Below, piece after piece: positions 21,933-33,200 of a DNA stretch of 35,031 nucleotides. The notes under the pieces were generated by a model that saw nothing but the letters and a program-made list of their open reading frames with translations, did not search any database and was not told the DNA's origin. Position 1 is the stretch's first letter. Each line of letters opens with the position of its first letter. The DNA comes from a virus: positions 1-35,031 of the IMG/VR virus record IMGVR_UViG_3300024264_001485. The stretch is one strand, 5' to 3'. A program made the position numbers and the translations under genes.

Positions 21933-24900
21933 TCATACGTTGAATTGATAATTTGCGAATAGTATATACTGTTCTTGTGAAGACCCTGCTGTCGAGTCAA
22001 TTATATATCGGTCTATCTCTATACTTAGATTTTGAAAATTAAAATTAGTTTCTGCAATATTTGCAATAATTTGATCAGCGCCGTTTTGTTTACAGTAGCA
22101 TAGTGGTATAGCTGTTATAAATCCAAGTTCTGATGCAGTCATTTCTTGTGCAGTTCTCATCCATAACGGTAAAAAATCTCCTTCGGTAATACCAATTTTA
22201 CTAATTTCTTCTCGCATATTATCTATATTAGAAATGTACTGTACACCGTTGTTACCGTTGTTAGCTGTAATTGCATTGCTATCAACTCTTATCGGGTTAG
22301 GATATGTAGGCCTATAACTGTAAGTAGAAGTGTCATCGTTGTCTATAAACTTTTTACTATCCACTGTAATTTTATTAGAAGAATCTATTACAACTGTTTT
22401 ATTAGTTAATCTAGAATTAGTAGGTTTTTTTGTATCTATAATTTCTAAGTAAACTACTTCGTATACAATATTATTAGTTCCTGGTTCTTTTGCAACTGCT
22501 TTTTTTATTGCACCTACATTGTATCTTCTTTTTTTATGAAATTTAACTGTTGCTCGTGCAAACTCTTCTATAGCTTTTGTTTCTATTCCGGAATATGCTA
22601 ATATTTTTAAATCTCGCTGCAAACCAAACTCTGAATCGTTGGGTCTATATATCAAAGAAGGTTCAAACACTCTTGAATCACTGATAAAATTTCTAAACTC
22701 TGTTCTTATATCTTCTTTGAGATAAGGCTTCATATATATATTACTATAGAGTAAATCGTTAGGGTCTATAACATCTATTGTAAATGTTCTTTGTATAGCA
22801 GAGTAACCAAAGCGATCTCTAGCATCAACAGTGAACGTATATGTTCGATCGATAGTAGTTTCGTTTTTATCAATGATTAACTCTCCTTGATCAAAAATAG
22901 TCAATCCTGTTATATCGCCGTCTCCGAATTGTCTAACTTTCCCTACTATTTCACCATCGTACAATAAACTTAACCCCGGGGGCAATTTTCCGTCTACAAG
23001 GGTATATACAAGTTTTGTCTTTGGTATTGAAGTTTCTGCTCTGACGCCAAAGGTACTTGTAAAGTTTGCACTTATTATACCTATGTTAGAATCAGTCAAC
23101 CAATTTATTGTTGAGTCTACTTCTCCTAAAATATTTACTGTAAATGTTTTAGCTTTGCTCGGTCTTGTAACCTCGTCTTCGTTTGAAGTTGTTATATTTC
23201 TGCTAAAACTACCATTTTTAAAGAGAGCAACACCGGTAGTTGTACCGCTTGTGATAGTACGTCCTAGTGGATTATCTAAAACAATTATGTCAGTACTGTC
23301 ACTAATTAAAGTTAGTTTTATATCACCGGGTGTGCTATCTTGACTTACAAAAACTTTGTTAACTGTGTTAGCATTAGAATTAGCAGTTCTAGGAGTTGTA
23401 AATCTTATAAAACTGTCTTCTGTTTTTATAACATAGGTAGGGCCTAAACTGTTAGCAAAAACTCTTTGTATTTGTTGTTCCTTAGTTTCGCCGGGTGCAG
23501 GCTGTGCTAGACCTAAACTAGCAAAGTCAATATCTATAGTACCGCCTGATGTTGATATAATTTCCCACTCGATGTAAGGAACAACACTCTCTATTGCATG
23601 CTGTTCGTTATCGTTAAAGTTAAGGCTGCTACCTTCTAGTTTTTTTCTTTTAGCAGCGTCTAAACTATCTACATAAAGGAGCGTGTCCCCCGGAGCAGCT
23701 TGTTTGTTTAATACAATTGGAAATTCTGGATTTAGAGTAGTTTCTAAAAATATAACATCGTAATCAGGATCAGTTGCATCTGTTGATACTGCTTTGTATT
23801 CAAAGTTTCCTAATTTAATTTTTCGGCCTAATAATTCGTCTAGATCATTCACGCCGTCATCTAACGCATTAAAGATCCCGCCGCTATTTTGTTCTAGTTT
23901 AAAAACCTTAAAACTATTTGTACCCATTAGAGCATCTTCGTAAAAGGTGCCAACAATGCTGATTACGTCGAGCTCTGCTGTATACCGTGTTGCATTAACA
24001 GTAAATTTGTATTCTTTTGTAACTGCTGGCTGATAAGGAACTCTACCTGCTAGCTCTCCTGTGTTTTGATCTAGAACAAGTCCAGGCGGCAACGTACTCA
24101 CAGTGCCGTCGTCGTTAAAGTCTTCTAGTACATAAATTAATTTACCTAGCAAGTTTGATGTATCTAAAACGTCAAGGAAAATTGTTAGATAATTGTTAGC
24201 TCTTCTAAATCCTAAATTTGCAGGAGTTAACCATATTGGAGTTCGAACATATGTAGTGTCTGCACCAAATATTCCATTTGCACTTTGCATTATAGTGTTG
24301 TCTGATCGTAAAAAGTCATCGCCTACAACATAAATTCTAAATTTTCTATCTATCACACTTTCGCCATCTGTTACGCTCACAATAAACTCATAGTATCTAT
24401 TAAGTTTTCTTGGTGATCGTGTCGGAATACTCAGATCAAAAAATGAGCTGTCATAAAAGAAACTACTAAAACCATTAGCTGGCAAGGGCGCAAAATCAAA
24501 CGGATATGTTCCAAAACCGTTAGTGTCAAATTTTCCTGTAGACGCTGCTTTATCTAGCGCAAGTATTGGATCAACTACTCCTACTATTCTACCATCAGTA
24601 GTTAATTGTGTTCCCGGAGGCAACTCTCCGTTACCTGGTTTAATATAAAATTCTAATTCTTGTCCTGCTATAAGATCTGTATCGGTTGCTTCTAGTTGAA
24701 AGTCTACTGGGCTACTATCTAAGATAAAAAAAGTATCGTTAGGACCGATAGCAAGTAAATCTTCAGCGGTCAACCACACTGGTTCGTCTGCGCCTTCGAC
24801 TGTAAGTTTTAGTGCTCGATCCTGTATTTGTCCTTCAAATGTAGCACGTAACACAAACGTAAACACTGTTGTGCGTGTCACTTCAAAAGGTGTACCTGTT

Positions 24901-25061
24901 AGTTCGTAATCTGTTATTCTTAACCCTGGAGGCAGTGTTCCGCTTATCAATGCCAGTGATGATTGGTATGTAGCATTGACAGGCAGTGGTATTGAAGCTG
25001 TAATTCTCTCCTCAATAATCCCTAAGGAAGTTCCAGAGACAACAGACCATAAATCTAACAT
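21933..25061 (-). CDS. Large virion structural protein with putative-Ig (He_PIG-like) repeats
   Basis: A 1042-residue protein with four recognisable LPPG(L/T) modules at about residues 43, 152, 322 and 694. Each follows the pattern: LPPGL, then a short strand, then (D/T)G(E/R)(I/L)xG, then FxFTVxxxD, typical of He_PIG Ig-like domains. Residues 385-560 form a non-repeat beta region, and the C-terminal 300 residues are an unrelated domain. No signal peptide is seen. The gene starts directly after the stop of the 385-residue protein. A long beta-sandwich stalk in the tail or baseplate periphery, perhaps binding carbohydrate, is likely. Confidence 0.8.
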   Translation of the reverse strand: MLDLWSVVSGTSLGIIEERITASIPLPVNATYQSSLALISGTLPPGLRITDYELTGTPFEVTRTTVFTFVLRATFEGQIQDRALKLTVEGADEPVWLTAEDLLAIGPNDTFFILDSSPVDFQLEATDTDLIAGQELEFYIKPGNGELPPGTQLTTDGRIVGVVDPILALDKAASTGKFDTNGFGTYPFDFAPLPANGFSSFFYDSSFFDLSIPTRSPRKLNRYYEFIVSVTDGESVIDRKFRIYVVGDDFLRSDNTIMQSANGIFGADTTYVRTPIWLTPANLGFRRANNYLTIFLDVLDTSNLLGKLIYVLEDFNDDGTVSTLPPGLVLDQNTGELAGRVPYQPAVTKEYKFTVNATRYTAELDVISIVGTFYEDALMGTNSFKVFKLEQNSGGIFNALDDGVNDLDELLGRKIKLGNFEYKAVSTDATDPDYDVIFLETTLNPEFPIVLNKQAAPGDTLLYVDSLDAAKRKKLEGSSLNFNDNEQHAIESVVPYIEWEIISTSGGTIDIDFASLGLAQPAPGETKEQQIQRVFANSLGPTYVIKTEDSFIRFTTPRTANSNANTVNKVFVSQDSTPGDIKLTLISDSTDIIVLDNPLGRTITSGTTTGVALFKNGSFSRNITTSNEDEVTRPSKAKTFTVNILGEVDSTINWLTDSNIGIISANFTSTFGVRAETSIPKTKLVYTLVDGKLPPGLSLLYDGEIVGKVRQFGDGDITGLTIFDQGELIIDKNETTIDRTYTFTVDARDRFGYSAIQRTFTIDVIDPNDLLYSNIYMKPYLKEDIRTEFRNFISDSRVFEPSLIYRPNDSEFGLQRDLKILAYSGIETKAIEEFARATVKFHKKRRYNVGAIKKAVAKEPGTNNIVYEVVYLEIIDTKKPTNSRLTNKTVVIDSSNKITVDSKKFIDNDDTSTYSYRPTYPNPIRVDSNAITANNGNNGVQYISNIDNMREEISKIGITEGDFLPLWMRTAQEMTASELGFITAIPLCYCKQNGADQIIANIAETNFNFQNLSIEIDRYIIDSTAGSSQEQYILFANYQFNV

Positions 25062-26219
25062 TTAGACTTCCCCTAGGTCTATCGTTATTCCTGATGGTGT
25101 GGTAAATGACCCTAATTCTAAAGATGATGAATGTATTAAATAGTCCATCCAGCTTGTAATGTTAGCAACTGTTTCGCCTAAGTCTAAATTAGTAAAGTGG
25201 CGCCTAACGTCAGCTCCGTAAATTAATCCTTCTAATCCAGCAGCAGCATTTATAGTATCTGTTATAGGACTACTAAATAGTTTTACTTCATCTGCTATTA
25301 TATTAACTGCGCTAACATCTCCTTTAGGTGCTAGATTAATTGCTTCGTTAGGAGTTGTGCCTGGAGTAGTTAATGTAAGACTTGGATCACCGTCGATATC
25401 TCCTACTATATCACCTATAAATGTACCGCGTACTTCTTTGTTTACAGAATCAATCATCAATGTGCTGTCATCGGCAAACACAGATCCGCTCATGTCTCCT
25501 AGATGATATCCAGTTACATTTCCAGTTACATTTCCAGTTACGTTTCCAGTTAAATTTCCAGTTACGTTGCCTATAACATTGCCTGAAATATTGTTACCTA
25601 CTTGGATATTTTGATTTACTATTAGGTCGTTACCTGATATCAATACTTGGCCGCCACCCTCTGCCGAAAGATTTAAATTTTCTCCGTTTATTGTTTTTAG
25701 AAAATTGTTGCCTAACTGTGCACTAGCAGTATTCAACGTTCCAAGATTGGTAACAGAGTTTGAATTAGCGTTTAGTGTTCCGGACAGTACAGGAGTTAAA
25801 TCAGTGCTCAATTGTGAAACAGAGTTAATTAAAAATCGGTCATTGCTAGCATCGTATTCAACGTCAACGTTGTCTCCGCCCTGCAATCTTAGAGTATCTC
25901 CGTCAGTTAAAATTTTACTGCCTGTGTCACTCACTATAATAAGCTGTTGCAGCCCGCCAATCGCATCAAATGTAATTTGATTGTCTGTGGCAGTTAATGT
26001 AATATTTTCACCAGCGACTATACTTTTAAATTGTAAATCATAGTCTGCTTTATTAGAAAATATTCCTTCACCAGATCCGCGATTACTTGCTGTAGTGGAT
26101 TCAGGTACTCTAATGTCTAAATCTTCAAAGTTTTGATTTACCTTTAAAAATGCTTCTCTTAGATCGTCGCCAGTTCCGTCATTTGCAACAGTGCCAAGGT
26201 TTATTAATGTAATTGCCAT
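25062..26219 (-). CDS. Tail-fibre protein with shared NDGTGD N-terminal module and GNVTG repeats
   Basis: A 385-residue protein. Residues 1-38 are the shared fibre opening (INLGTVANDGTGDDLREAF, then KVNQNFEDL). Residues about 205-240 are (GNVTGN)n from a 12-bp tandem DNA repeat. Residues 244-263 carry the GSVFADDSTLMIDSVNKEV motif found twice in the next gene upstream. Beta-rich throughout. The C-terminal part (TSWMDYLIHSSSLELGSFT) probably ends the trimer. A GATAAATA late octamer is 24 nt before the ATG. Related openings suggest that the neighbours attach at equivalent sites. Confidence 0.8.
   Translation of the reverse strand: MAITLINLGTVANDGTGDDLREAFLKVNQNFEDLDIRVPESTTASNRGSGEGIFSNKADYDLQFKSIVAGENITLTATDNQITFDAIGGLQQLIIVSDTGSKILTDGDTLRLQGGDNVDVEYDASNDRFLINSVSQLSTDLTPVLSGTLNANSNSVTNLGTLNTASAQLGNNFLKTINGENLNLSAEGGGQVLISGNDLIVNQNIQVGNNISGNVIGNVTGNLTGNVTGNVTGNVTGYHLGDMSGSVFADDSTLMIDSVNKEVRGTFIGDIVGDIDGDPSLTLTTPGTTPNEAINLAPKGDVSAVNIIADEVKLFSSPITDTINAAAGLEGLIYGADVRRHFTNLDLGETVANITSWMDYLIHSSSLELGSFTTPSGITIDLGEV
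25431..25490 (-). repeat. Shared fibre motif copy C (GSVFADDSTLMIDSVNKEV)
   Basis: A 60-base segment matching two copies in the adjacent 339-residue fibre gene at 26872-26931 and 27091-27150. It encodes SGSVFADDSTLMIDSVNKEV, more diverged than the other two. Shared motifs of this kind allow recombination between fibre genes. Confidence 0.7.
25511..25582 (-). repeat. 12-bp tandem repeat inside fibre gene
   Basis: Five good copies plus one degenerate copy of a 12-base unit (cagttacatttc on the plus strand, with single-base variants). It is in frame and encodes four residues per unit, (T/I)GNV or TGNL. Copy number could vary by slippage and change fibre length without a frameshift. Confidence 0.85.
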
Positions 26220-26243
26220 TCTTCAAAATCCTATTGTTATACA

Positions 26244-26251
26244 TATTTATC
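26244..26251 (-). promoter_or_regulatory. T4-type late promoter octamer GATAAATA
   Basis: GATAAATA on the minus strand in the 40-base gap between the 339- and 385-residue fibre genes, 24 nt before the ATG at 26219. Confidence 0.6.
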
Positions 26252-26259
26252 GTATCTGC

Positions 26260-27279
26260 TTAAAGTGCTGCAATCCTAGCTTGAAAGTCATCAAAGTCTG
26301 TACTTGCCGCTACTAATGCTTTCAAGTCTGCTGTATTAGTATACCCTGGTATTGCTGCATTGTGTGTAACTTCACCTGTTGTAACATCGTAACCAAGTAT
26401 GGTTGTCATTGTAGCATTTCTAATTGGCTTAATTACTAAACTATCTGCTGTTGTATTTTCTAAGTCTGAATCTGTAGCATTAATTACAATACTCTTTGCT
26501 GCTTGATTGTTTCTACCTGCATACCGACCTATAGCAACTGCATTTGCTCCTTGATTGGCGTCACCTGCTAGAGTACCAATAGCTATTGCACCTGTACCTG
26601 TTTCATCTCCTGGATTAGCGTTTTGTTGTGCAAAAGCACCTACAGCAACTCTGTATCCGTTATCTGTTGTTATATGGTTTTTACCTGAAAAAGCACCAAC
26701 ATTTATATCATAAGTTGCGGCTTGTGTTTGCATACCAATAGCTACACCATAACTGTCTGATATTGCCGTGTTTCCTATTGATAAAGATTGCCCACCATTT
26801 GATTGAGCGTTGTTGCCAAGTGCAATACTTGTTTCACTTGTTCTTAAACTTGATGTTTCTACTGCACCAACAATCTTATTGTTAATTCCATCAACTAGTA
26901 AAGTACTATCATCACCAAACACACTGCCTGTAAAATCGCCGTCTAACGTATTAACAGCAGATATTGCTGAATCAACTTCTGTCTTTGTATATGTTGTTGT
27001 TTGTGGAGCGTATCCACCGGCTGTGTGATCGCCCCAACCATATGCTGTGTTCCAATTAGTTGCTTCTGTGCCAGAAACCACTGAACTTGGTATTACATTG
27101 TTAACTGCATCAACAAGTAATGTACTATCATCACCAAACACACTACCACTAAGATCAGTGCTTACACCTCCGGCATATAGCTCATTAAAGTTATCATTTA
27201 CTTTATCAAATGCAGTGCGCAACGGATCACCGTCGCCACTATTTGGCCTTGAGCCAATGTTTATAGTTTGTTGTGCCAT
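26260..27279 (-). CDS. Tail-fibre protein with YadA-head-like repeats
   Basis: A 339-residue protein. Residues 1-36 are the shared fibre opening (TINIGSRPNSGDGDPLRTAF, then KVNDNFNELYA). Two GSVFGDDSTLLVDAVNN-type motifs follow at about 45-63 and 118-136. Residues about 150-270 carry left-handed beta-roll repeats of the YadA/Hep-Hag type, seen as SIALGNNAQ, SLSIGNTAI, GVAIGMQTQ, GAIAIGTLAG and AVAIGRYAG. Such repeats form trimeric lollipop heads in bacterial adhesins and here probably make the receptor-contact region. The C-terminus is an alpha-helical end (TDFDDFQARIAAL). Its ATG overlaps the stop of the 2298-residue gene. Confidence 0.82.
   Translation of the reverse strand: MAQQTINIGSRPNSGDGDPLRTAFDKVNDNFNELYAGGVSTDLSGSVFGDDSTLLVDAVNNVIPSSVVSGTEATNWNTAYGWGDHTAGGYAPQTTTYTKTEVDSAISAVNTLDGDFTGSVFGDDSTLLVDGINNKIVGAVETSSLRTSETSIALGNNAQSNGGQSLSIGNTAISDSYGVAIGMQTQAATYDINVGAFSGKNHITTDNGYRVAVGAFAQQNANPGDETGTGAIAIGTLAGDANQGANAVAIGRYAGRNNQAAKSIVINATDSDLENTTADSLVIKPIRNATMTTILGYDVTTGEVTHNAAIPGYTNTADLKALVAASTDFDDFQARIAAL
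26872..26931 (-). repeat. Shared fibre motif copy B (GSVFGDDSTLLVDGINNKI)
   Basis: A 60-base segment encoding TGSVFGDDSTLLVDGINNKI, nearly identical in its central part to the copy at 27091-27150 in the same gene. Codons differ by silent changes, so it is not a very recent duplication. Confidence 0.8.
27091..27150 (-). repeat. Shared fibre motif copy A (GSVFGDDSTLLVDAVNNVI)
   Basis: A 60-base segment encoding SGSVFGDDSTLLVDAVNNVI near the N-terminus of the 339-residue fibre protein; see copies at 26872-26931 and 25431-25490. Confidence 0.8.
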
Positions 27280-30200
27280 TATACTCTCCCTACTACTACT
27301 TCGATAATGCCCTTTCCTGGATCTTTTTTGTGTTCTAGTGCCTTACCGATTATAGAACCTGTCTTTGCTTCATTGTCAACAATAGCATATCCAGGAGTTG
27401 CACTTGAAACTAACAAATCTCCCTGGTCAACTTTTCCTAATACTTGGCACGGAACTCTACCCTGTAGTGCTACTGCAACAGGATTAGTTGCTTCTAGCTC
27501 ACTATTCATTAAGTGTGCTGGATTAGTTGATATAATTCCTGCTACACGTCTGTCGCCCTTTCGAGATGTAATCGTAACTTCTTCCTCGCCGCCAAACACA
27601 ACTACGGTGCCCGGTTCATATGCATCGTCTGCTGCATACATCTCAGCTAAGTCAGCATACTTTGCATTTGTTGCTGTTCCGTTAAACACGCTAGCATGAA
27701 TTGTATTGTATCTTAACGAAGCTGTTCCTATACTGTAAGTGTTGTCGGTCCCGGGCGTAATATTTAGAGATGAAAGTGTTCCGCCCATAGTCGCTACCAA
27801 ATTAGCACTACTTGTTCCCGAAGCACTAAACACAGTTCCTTGTCCTGGCGTCTTAACATATAGGGTAGTACCAGAAAGCGATAAAATTTGATATGCATTA
27901 CTACCGCCTAATCTTAAACTCGCTACTCGTATAGATCCATCACTTTGTGTTCTTAATAAACTATTTGCTGCGCCAGTTTGAGTAACACTTACTTGTGTTG
28001 GACTTGTTGTACTGCCGCTAACATTGCCTATCACTGTATTAGTAGCTAACAGTGGCAAATCACTAAAGTCTACATCGTTAGCTTTTAGTGTTACCCAGCC
28101 GTTAGTTACAGTAAAATCTCCACTGTCAAAGCTGGCTACACCTAAATTAGCCTGGGTAATTCCTGAAGCACTAGCTCTTGTAGTAGCAGAATTCATATTC
28201 AGTTTGCTTTGTGCAATAGCTGCTGATGGACTTACGTCTGCATTAACTATGCTTCCGGCTTTATAATTAAACTCTAGGGTAGTGTTTGTTTCAGAACGTG
28301 CAACTGTTAAATCTATATCACTTCCAGCACCTTCTATACCATTACTAATTTCGTCTACAGGATCTCTTATTACTTGCCCTGTCGCTCCCCCGCTTACTTC
28401 TATGACATCGCTAGACGTTATAGAGTCACCAGGAGTAGAAGTATCTTGATATACAATCGTTTGTATATTCCCCAGTATAGGATCAACGCTTGTTAAAACT
28501 TGTACAATAGTACCGGTTCCGTTGTTAACACTAGCAGTAAATTGGTCGCCAGGCGCAAAAGAACCTATGCCGCCGATAATGTCAGCATCGATTATTAATT
28601 TCTTGTGGCCTGTAGTAACCAAAATTTGATTTTCTAATACATCCACAAAACTACTGTTTCTTAATTCCTCAAAACTATCGTAATCGCCTATTCTACCATC
28701 AACATAGCTTTTGTTAACTGCGTCACTATCAGAAGATGGTGATGATAAATTAATAATTCTACTACTAGCCATGTTCAAATTGTTAGTCATTCCCTTACTG
28801 CCGTCAAGTGGAACAGCACCAGGACCAATTACACCAGCAACGTCATCACCGTTATGATCAAACCCTAAACGTCTATTTACATACCCTCTAACAGCACTCT
28901 GTGTAGGAACTGTATCAGTTGCGTTATTAGACATTCCAGTATCTGTACTAAATTCAGCAACAACAACGCCTCGTTTAAATCCTATACCGTCTAAATTACT
29001 CAGAGCAATACTGGCACTAAATGTAACTGTTCCAGTACCTTGGTCTACAGTAAAGAACTTACCTACACGGAAGAATCCGTTTTGGTCTGTACTTACGTAG
29101 AACACACGACCTTTACTTCGTTCTTGTACTTCTTTGGATTGATCAGGAGCTCTAGGCAATCCTAACAATACGTTCGGATAGTTACTTGTGTTAAACCCTC
29201 CTGTACCAATATCTAAGAAATCGTGACCCGTTGCCCTACAAGTTGATATGTTAATTGTAATAGTTGCTGGCTCTGAAGCAGCTAATCCTGTTCTTAGTGT
29301 AATGGTATTTGCACCTACTATTACAGGTGTTGAGATACCTGCTGCTGTTGCAGGTGAATTAATATCGCTGTCTGTAACGTCTGCAATGAATACTACATCG
29401 AAGTCTTCGTTGTACGGCGCTTGACTAGTGCGCAACAGTTGAGTAATTTTATGTATCTTGCCTCCCCAACCAAAGATCATATCGTTGTTGTTTAATCTTG
29501 CAACCTCATTGGCTTCTGTTATAGGAACAACAGCAATTGCTTTGTCTCCTAGGGTTGCACCACAACTTGTTCCGCTGTTGATATAAGCCGTAGTGGTGTC
29601 AGCTGCTGCTGCGGCATCAACAATTAATCTTATATAATCGAAGTTTATATCAAATCCTGTTAAGACGCTGTTTGCGTCTAATTCTTCGCCTGTTGATCCA
29701 GTCGATTGGAAACTAATACTTCTGTACGTAGTTTCTGTACTTTCGTCAAACAGAACAGCAGTACTAGGACGTATGACTAAGTCTGCAGGATTAGCTGCAC
29801 CGGATAATACAAAAGTTCCGTTTTGTCTAAAAGTTCCGATAGTATTTTCTTGTAGGCGTGTTATCAAGCCATCGTTACTAAATCCGCTATTTGCAGCAGA
29901 AAAAGATAGTCGATAAACTTGTCCGTCATGTTTAGGATCTGTCGAGGAAGCAAGTGGTGTACCGCTTAGTGAAACTTCTTGTATTACACCAGAGCCGCTT
30001 GCAGCATCAATAGTAATTGTAAGATCATTAGTTGGTGTTGTGCCTCCTAGGTCGTCTCCCGGAATAGTAATTGTTTCGCTTGCAACATATCCAATACCAC
30101 CAGTAAGCTCATAAAGTCTATAACCACTTTGTGTTTTTCCTACAGTAAAAATTGCAGTGGTCCCTGAACCTGAATAGGCTCCTGCTACGCTGTCAACGTC

Positions 30201-33200
30201 AATATTAAAGTGACCACCTACAATATAATCCGTTGACTTTTGTACACTTGTAACTTCGTATCTTCCAAACACCGCATTTGGTGTAGCATCTGCATGGTAG
30301 ATTTCAAGTTCACCTCTATTTTGAATTTCATGCGCAGCATCGTACACATAAACAAATAGCGCTCTTTGGTCGTTAATTATGTTACCAAGAGTTACAGAAG
30401 TTGGGGAGCCTAGGTTACTGTCGTCACTAGTTTTAATTATATCAAGACTAGTACTAAACGTACCTGTTACGTCAGATAGATAAACTTTTGTGTATTCGCC
30501 CGATGTGTCCCAAATAACAGTGCCCGTTGCAGTAGAGTCAGAGTTAACCAAAACTTCTCCTGCCGGCAAGTTAACGTTTGTAGAAAATTCTAAAGTTACT
30601 TCTGCTTCGAACGTTTTAATTGGCTGCACCATGTTGTCACGCAGTGTAACAGCATCTGGTATCTCGTTAGGATCTGCGCCTTCTGATACTAGTCCGTACT
30701 CGCCGTAACCATTTGAACCATTAAGCGATCTAATCTCGCCACCGTTTTTAGCATAAAACGCAGTCCAGCAATAATACGTAAACTGTGATACCATTTCTGA
30801 TAAGCCGCCGTTAGCAACAACTAATCCATATCCCAAGTCGTTAATTTGTGTAAAGTCGTTTCCGAGCATGCTTCTGTTGCCGCCGGTTTGGACAGTGATA
30901 TCAAGTGGAAGGCTGTCGAGATCTAGATTAAGTAAGGTAGAAGTGTTACCAGTAAATCCTGTGCCGTTATTAGATGTTCTATCTAATATAAGTGTAGCAG
31001 TTCCAGTTTCGGGATCCCAGTTGCGTACCGCATTAACCTGGAACCTTTCCCCGTCAAGATAGAAAGGACAAGGAGTCTGCGGTTTTTTGTTATACAAACC
31101 TTCTCCTGCACCGCTTTCAACACTTAATTCAAAAGGTCCACTTTTACTAGTAACAGCCATAGGCAAATTAGCACAGAATGCATCTACAAACATACCGCCC
31201 CTAAACGCCTGTCTATTAATACTTTGACTAAAACTTGAACCCACTTGTACATACGGAGACTTAGTTAGAACCTGACCATCTGGATCTAGTACGCTCATAA
31301 ATCCACCGTGCCCTTGCACAGTAATACCAGTAAGTCTTGTAGCATCATTCATTAAGAATACATCCATGTCTAAGTTACTCTTAGCAGGATTATAATTTGC
31401 GTCAAATGCAAACTTGACAAGATCTACAAGACTGTTTAATGCTAATTGCGAACCTGATTCTGCTGTTTTAGTTATATCAATAACTTGCGGAACACTTCCT
31501 AGTGCAGCAAAATTTTGATTGTTTAAAACATCTGCTGCAATGGTTTTAATATAATTTATAGCCGCTTCTGTTTCTGTTTCTTGTCCTGCTACTGAGCCTG
31601 TAAAGTATGCTGATTGATTTTCTAAACTGTTTTCCCTACCAGTAAATGTTAAATCGCTTATTATACCATCAATAATTAGTCCTGTGTCTCTTCTGCACTT
31701 AGCTTCGTTGTATACTAGTGCCGGGTAAGTTACACCAATGAATTGTATAACTTCTTCAATAATAAAGTCTTTGTTAAGTTCTATTAGTGTTGGAGCTGCT
31801 GTGTATGGTATTTTATTATTTGAGGTAAGTCCGTTACTACTAACGTTCCATGGATTACTAGGATCTAAAGTATAGTGATAACCGAAATATCCATCTACTG
31901 CTGAAGTAAGTGGATTAGTATACACTGTCCCTGTTACAGGAAGATTAGGATCTGGGTAACCTGACGCACTAGAACTATCGCCAGTTAGTCCGTCAAACTC
32001 TGCATCTCTATAAAAATAAGTATTTGCCCAGCGGCTGTGGGAATTTCTAATTTTAGGTCTAATAATAGTTCTTCTAAATTCATCACCTACAATCGAAACG
32101 TTGTTTGGAACTTTAATAGGATAATCTTCTTCGTACTGTCCAGTTTCAACCATTATTGTAACTTGATTTCTACGTACAGTATTACCAAATTCTATTAATT
32201 CGTCTGCTATAAATTCTATAGGCTCAACTAATTGTAGTTCTAATTCATCGTTTCCTACTGGCAATCCTCCAGTTAGAGACTCTGCACTGTATCTTACAAT
32301 AATAGCTTTAGCACCTGACGTTTTTCCTTTGACTAACTTACCCGGCAATAGGTCTGTATTAGTCGGATTTCCCTGATCAACATATCCAGTACTGCCATTT
32401 GTTATATACAATTGATATACTGATCCGTCTACAATGTTCGGAGCATCAAATACACCATCTTCGATAGTAGTTGTAACTATATCAAACTTTGCGGTAACTG
32501 ATGCAATTGCAGAATCTCTATCGCCTGTAGTTGCAAAAGATGCAGCGCCTAGTGTCTGGTCTACTTCGTCTTGCAGAGCAGTTACCGTAGAGTTTCTAAG
32601 TATAAGATCTGCTAGAGCCTTTGCGTAGTCTATTCCTGCAACTGTCTCTGTAAGTTGTGTAGTGATTGCTACTTTGGCGCTATTATTAGAATAATATCTT
32701 ATTCCTGCCCATCTACTTAGATAGTTTGCGTTGTCGCCTGATAAAGTGTCAAGAATAACAGAGTCAATTATGTAACCTAGATCCCTTGAGCATATGCTTT
32801 CAGCGTAATCAAAATCAGGATAAGTTTGATTAATATATGCAATTACTTCTGCTTGTATAAATGTTTTATTTGCTTCAAGTATTGTTTTAGCAGGTATTCT
32901 TCCTGCATCTACACTTTTTATTCCTGCTGTTGTAATTTGAGAAGGATCTGCACCGTCACTATGCGTAACTGTTTGCATATAAGGACCTGGCTCGTAAGGA
33001 GCAGCAATTTGCAGTTCTTCTGCTGCTTCACAGGCCTTGTTAAGCGTTCTATAAGCATACGCAGACGATCTACCTTCTTTTCCAGCAGGAGTAACGATTT
33101 GATAGTCATCGCCCTGTGTATTAACATATAAGTTAGTTGTAGAAGTAAATCCTGCTTTGTCAACATATAACTTTGTAGCTGCTTGTAGATCATCAACACC

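Noticed and set aside
25511-25582. CRISPR-like array
   Set aside because: The unit is 12 bases in direct tandem with no spacers and is translated in frame as part of a fibre protein.
27268-27699. 143-residue plus-strand open frame opposite the giant fibre gene
   Set aside because: It is antisense to a continuous 2298-codon gene with clear fibre domains, has no ribosome site and a Ser/Pro/Thr-rich composition typical of reverse-strand shadows.
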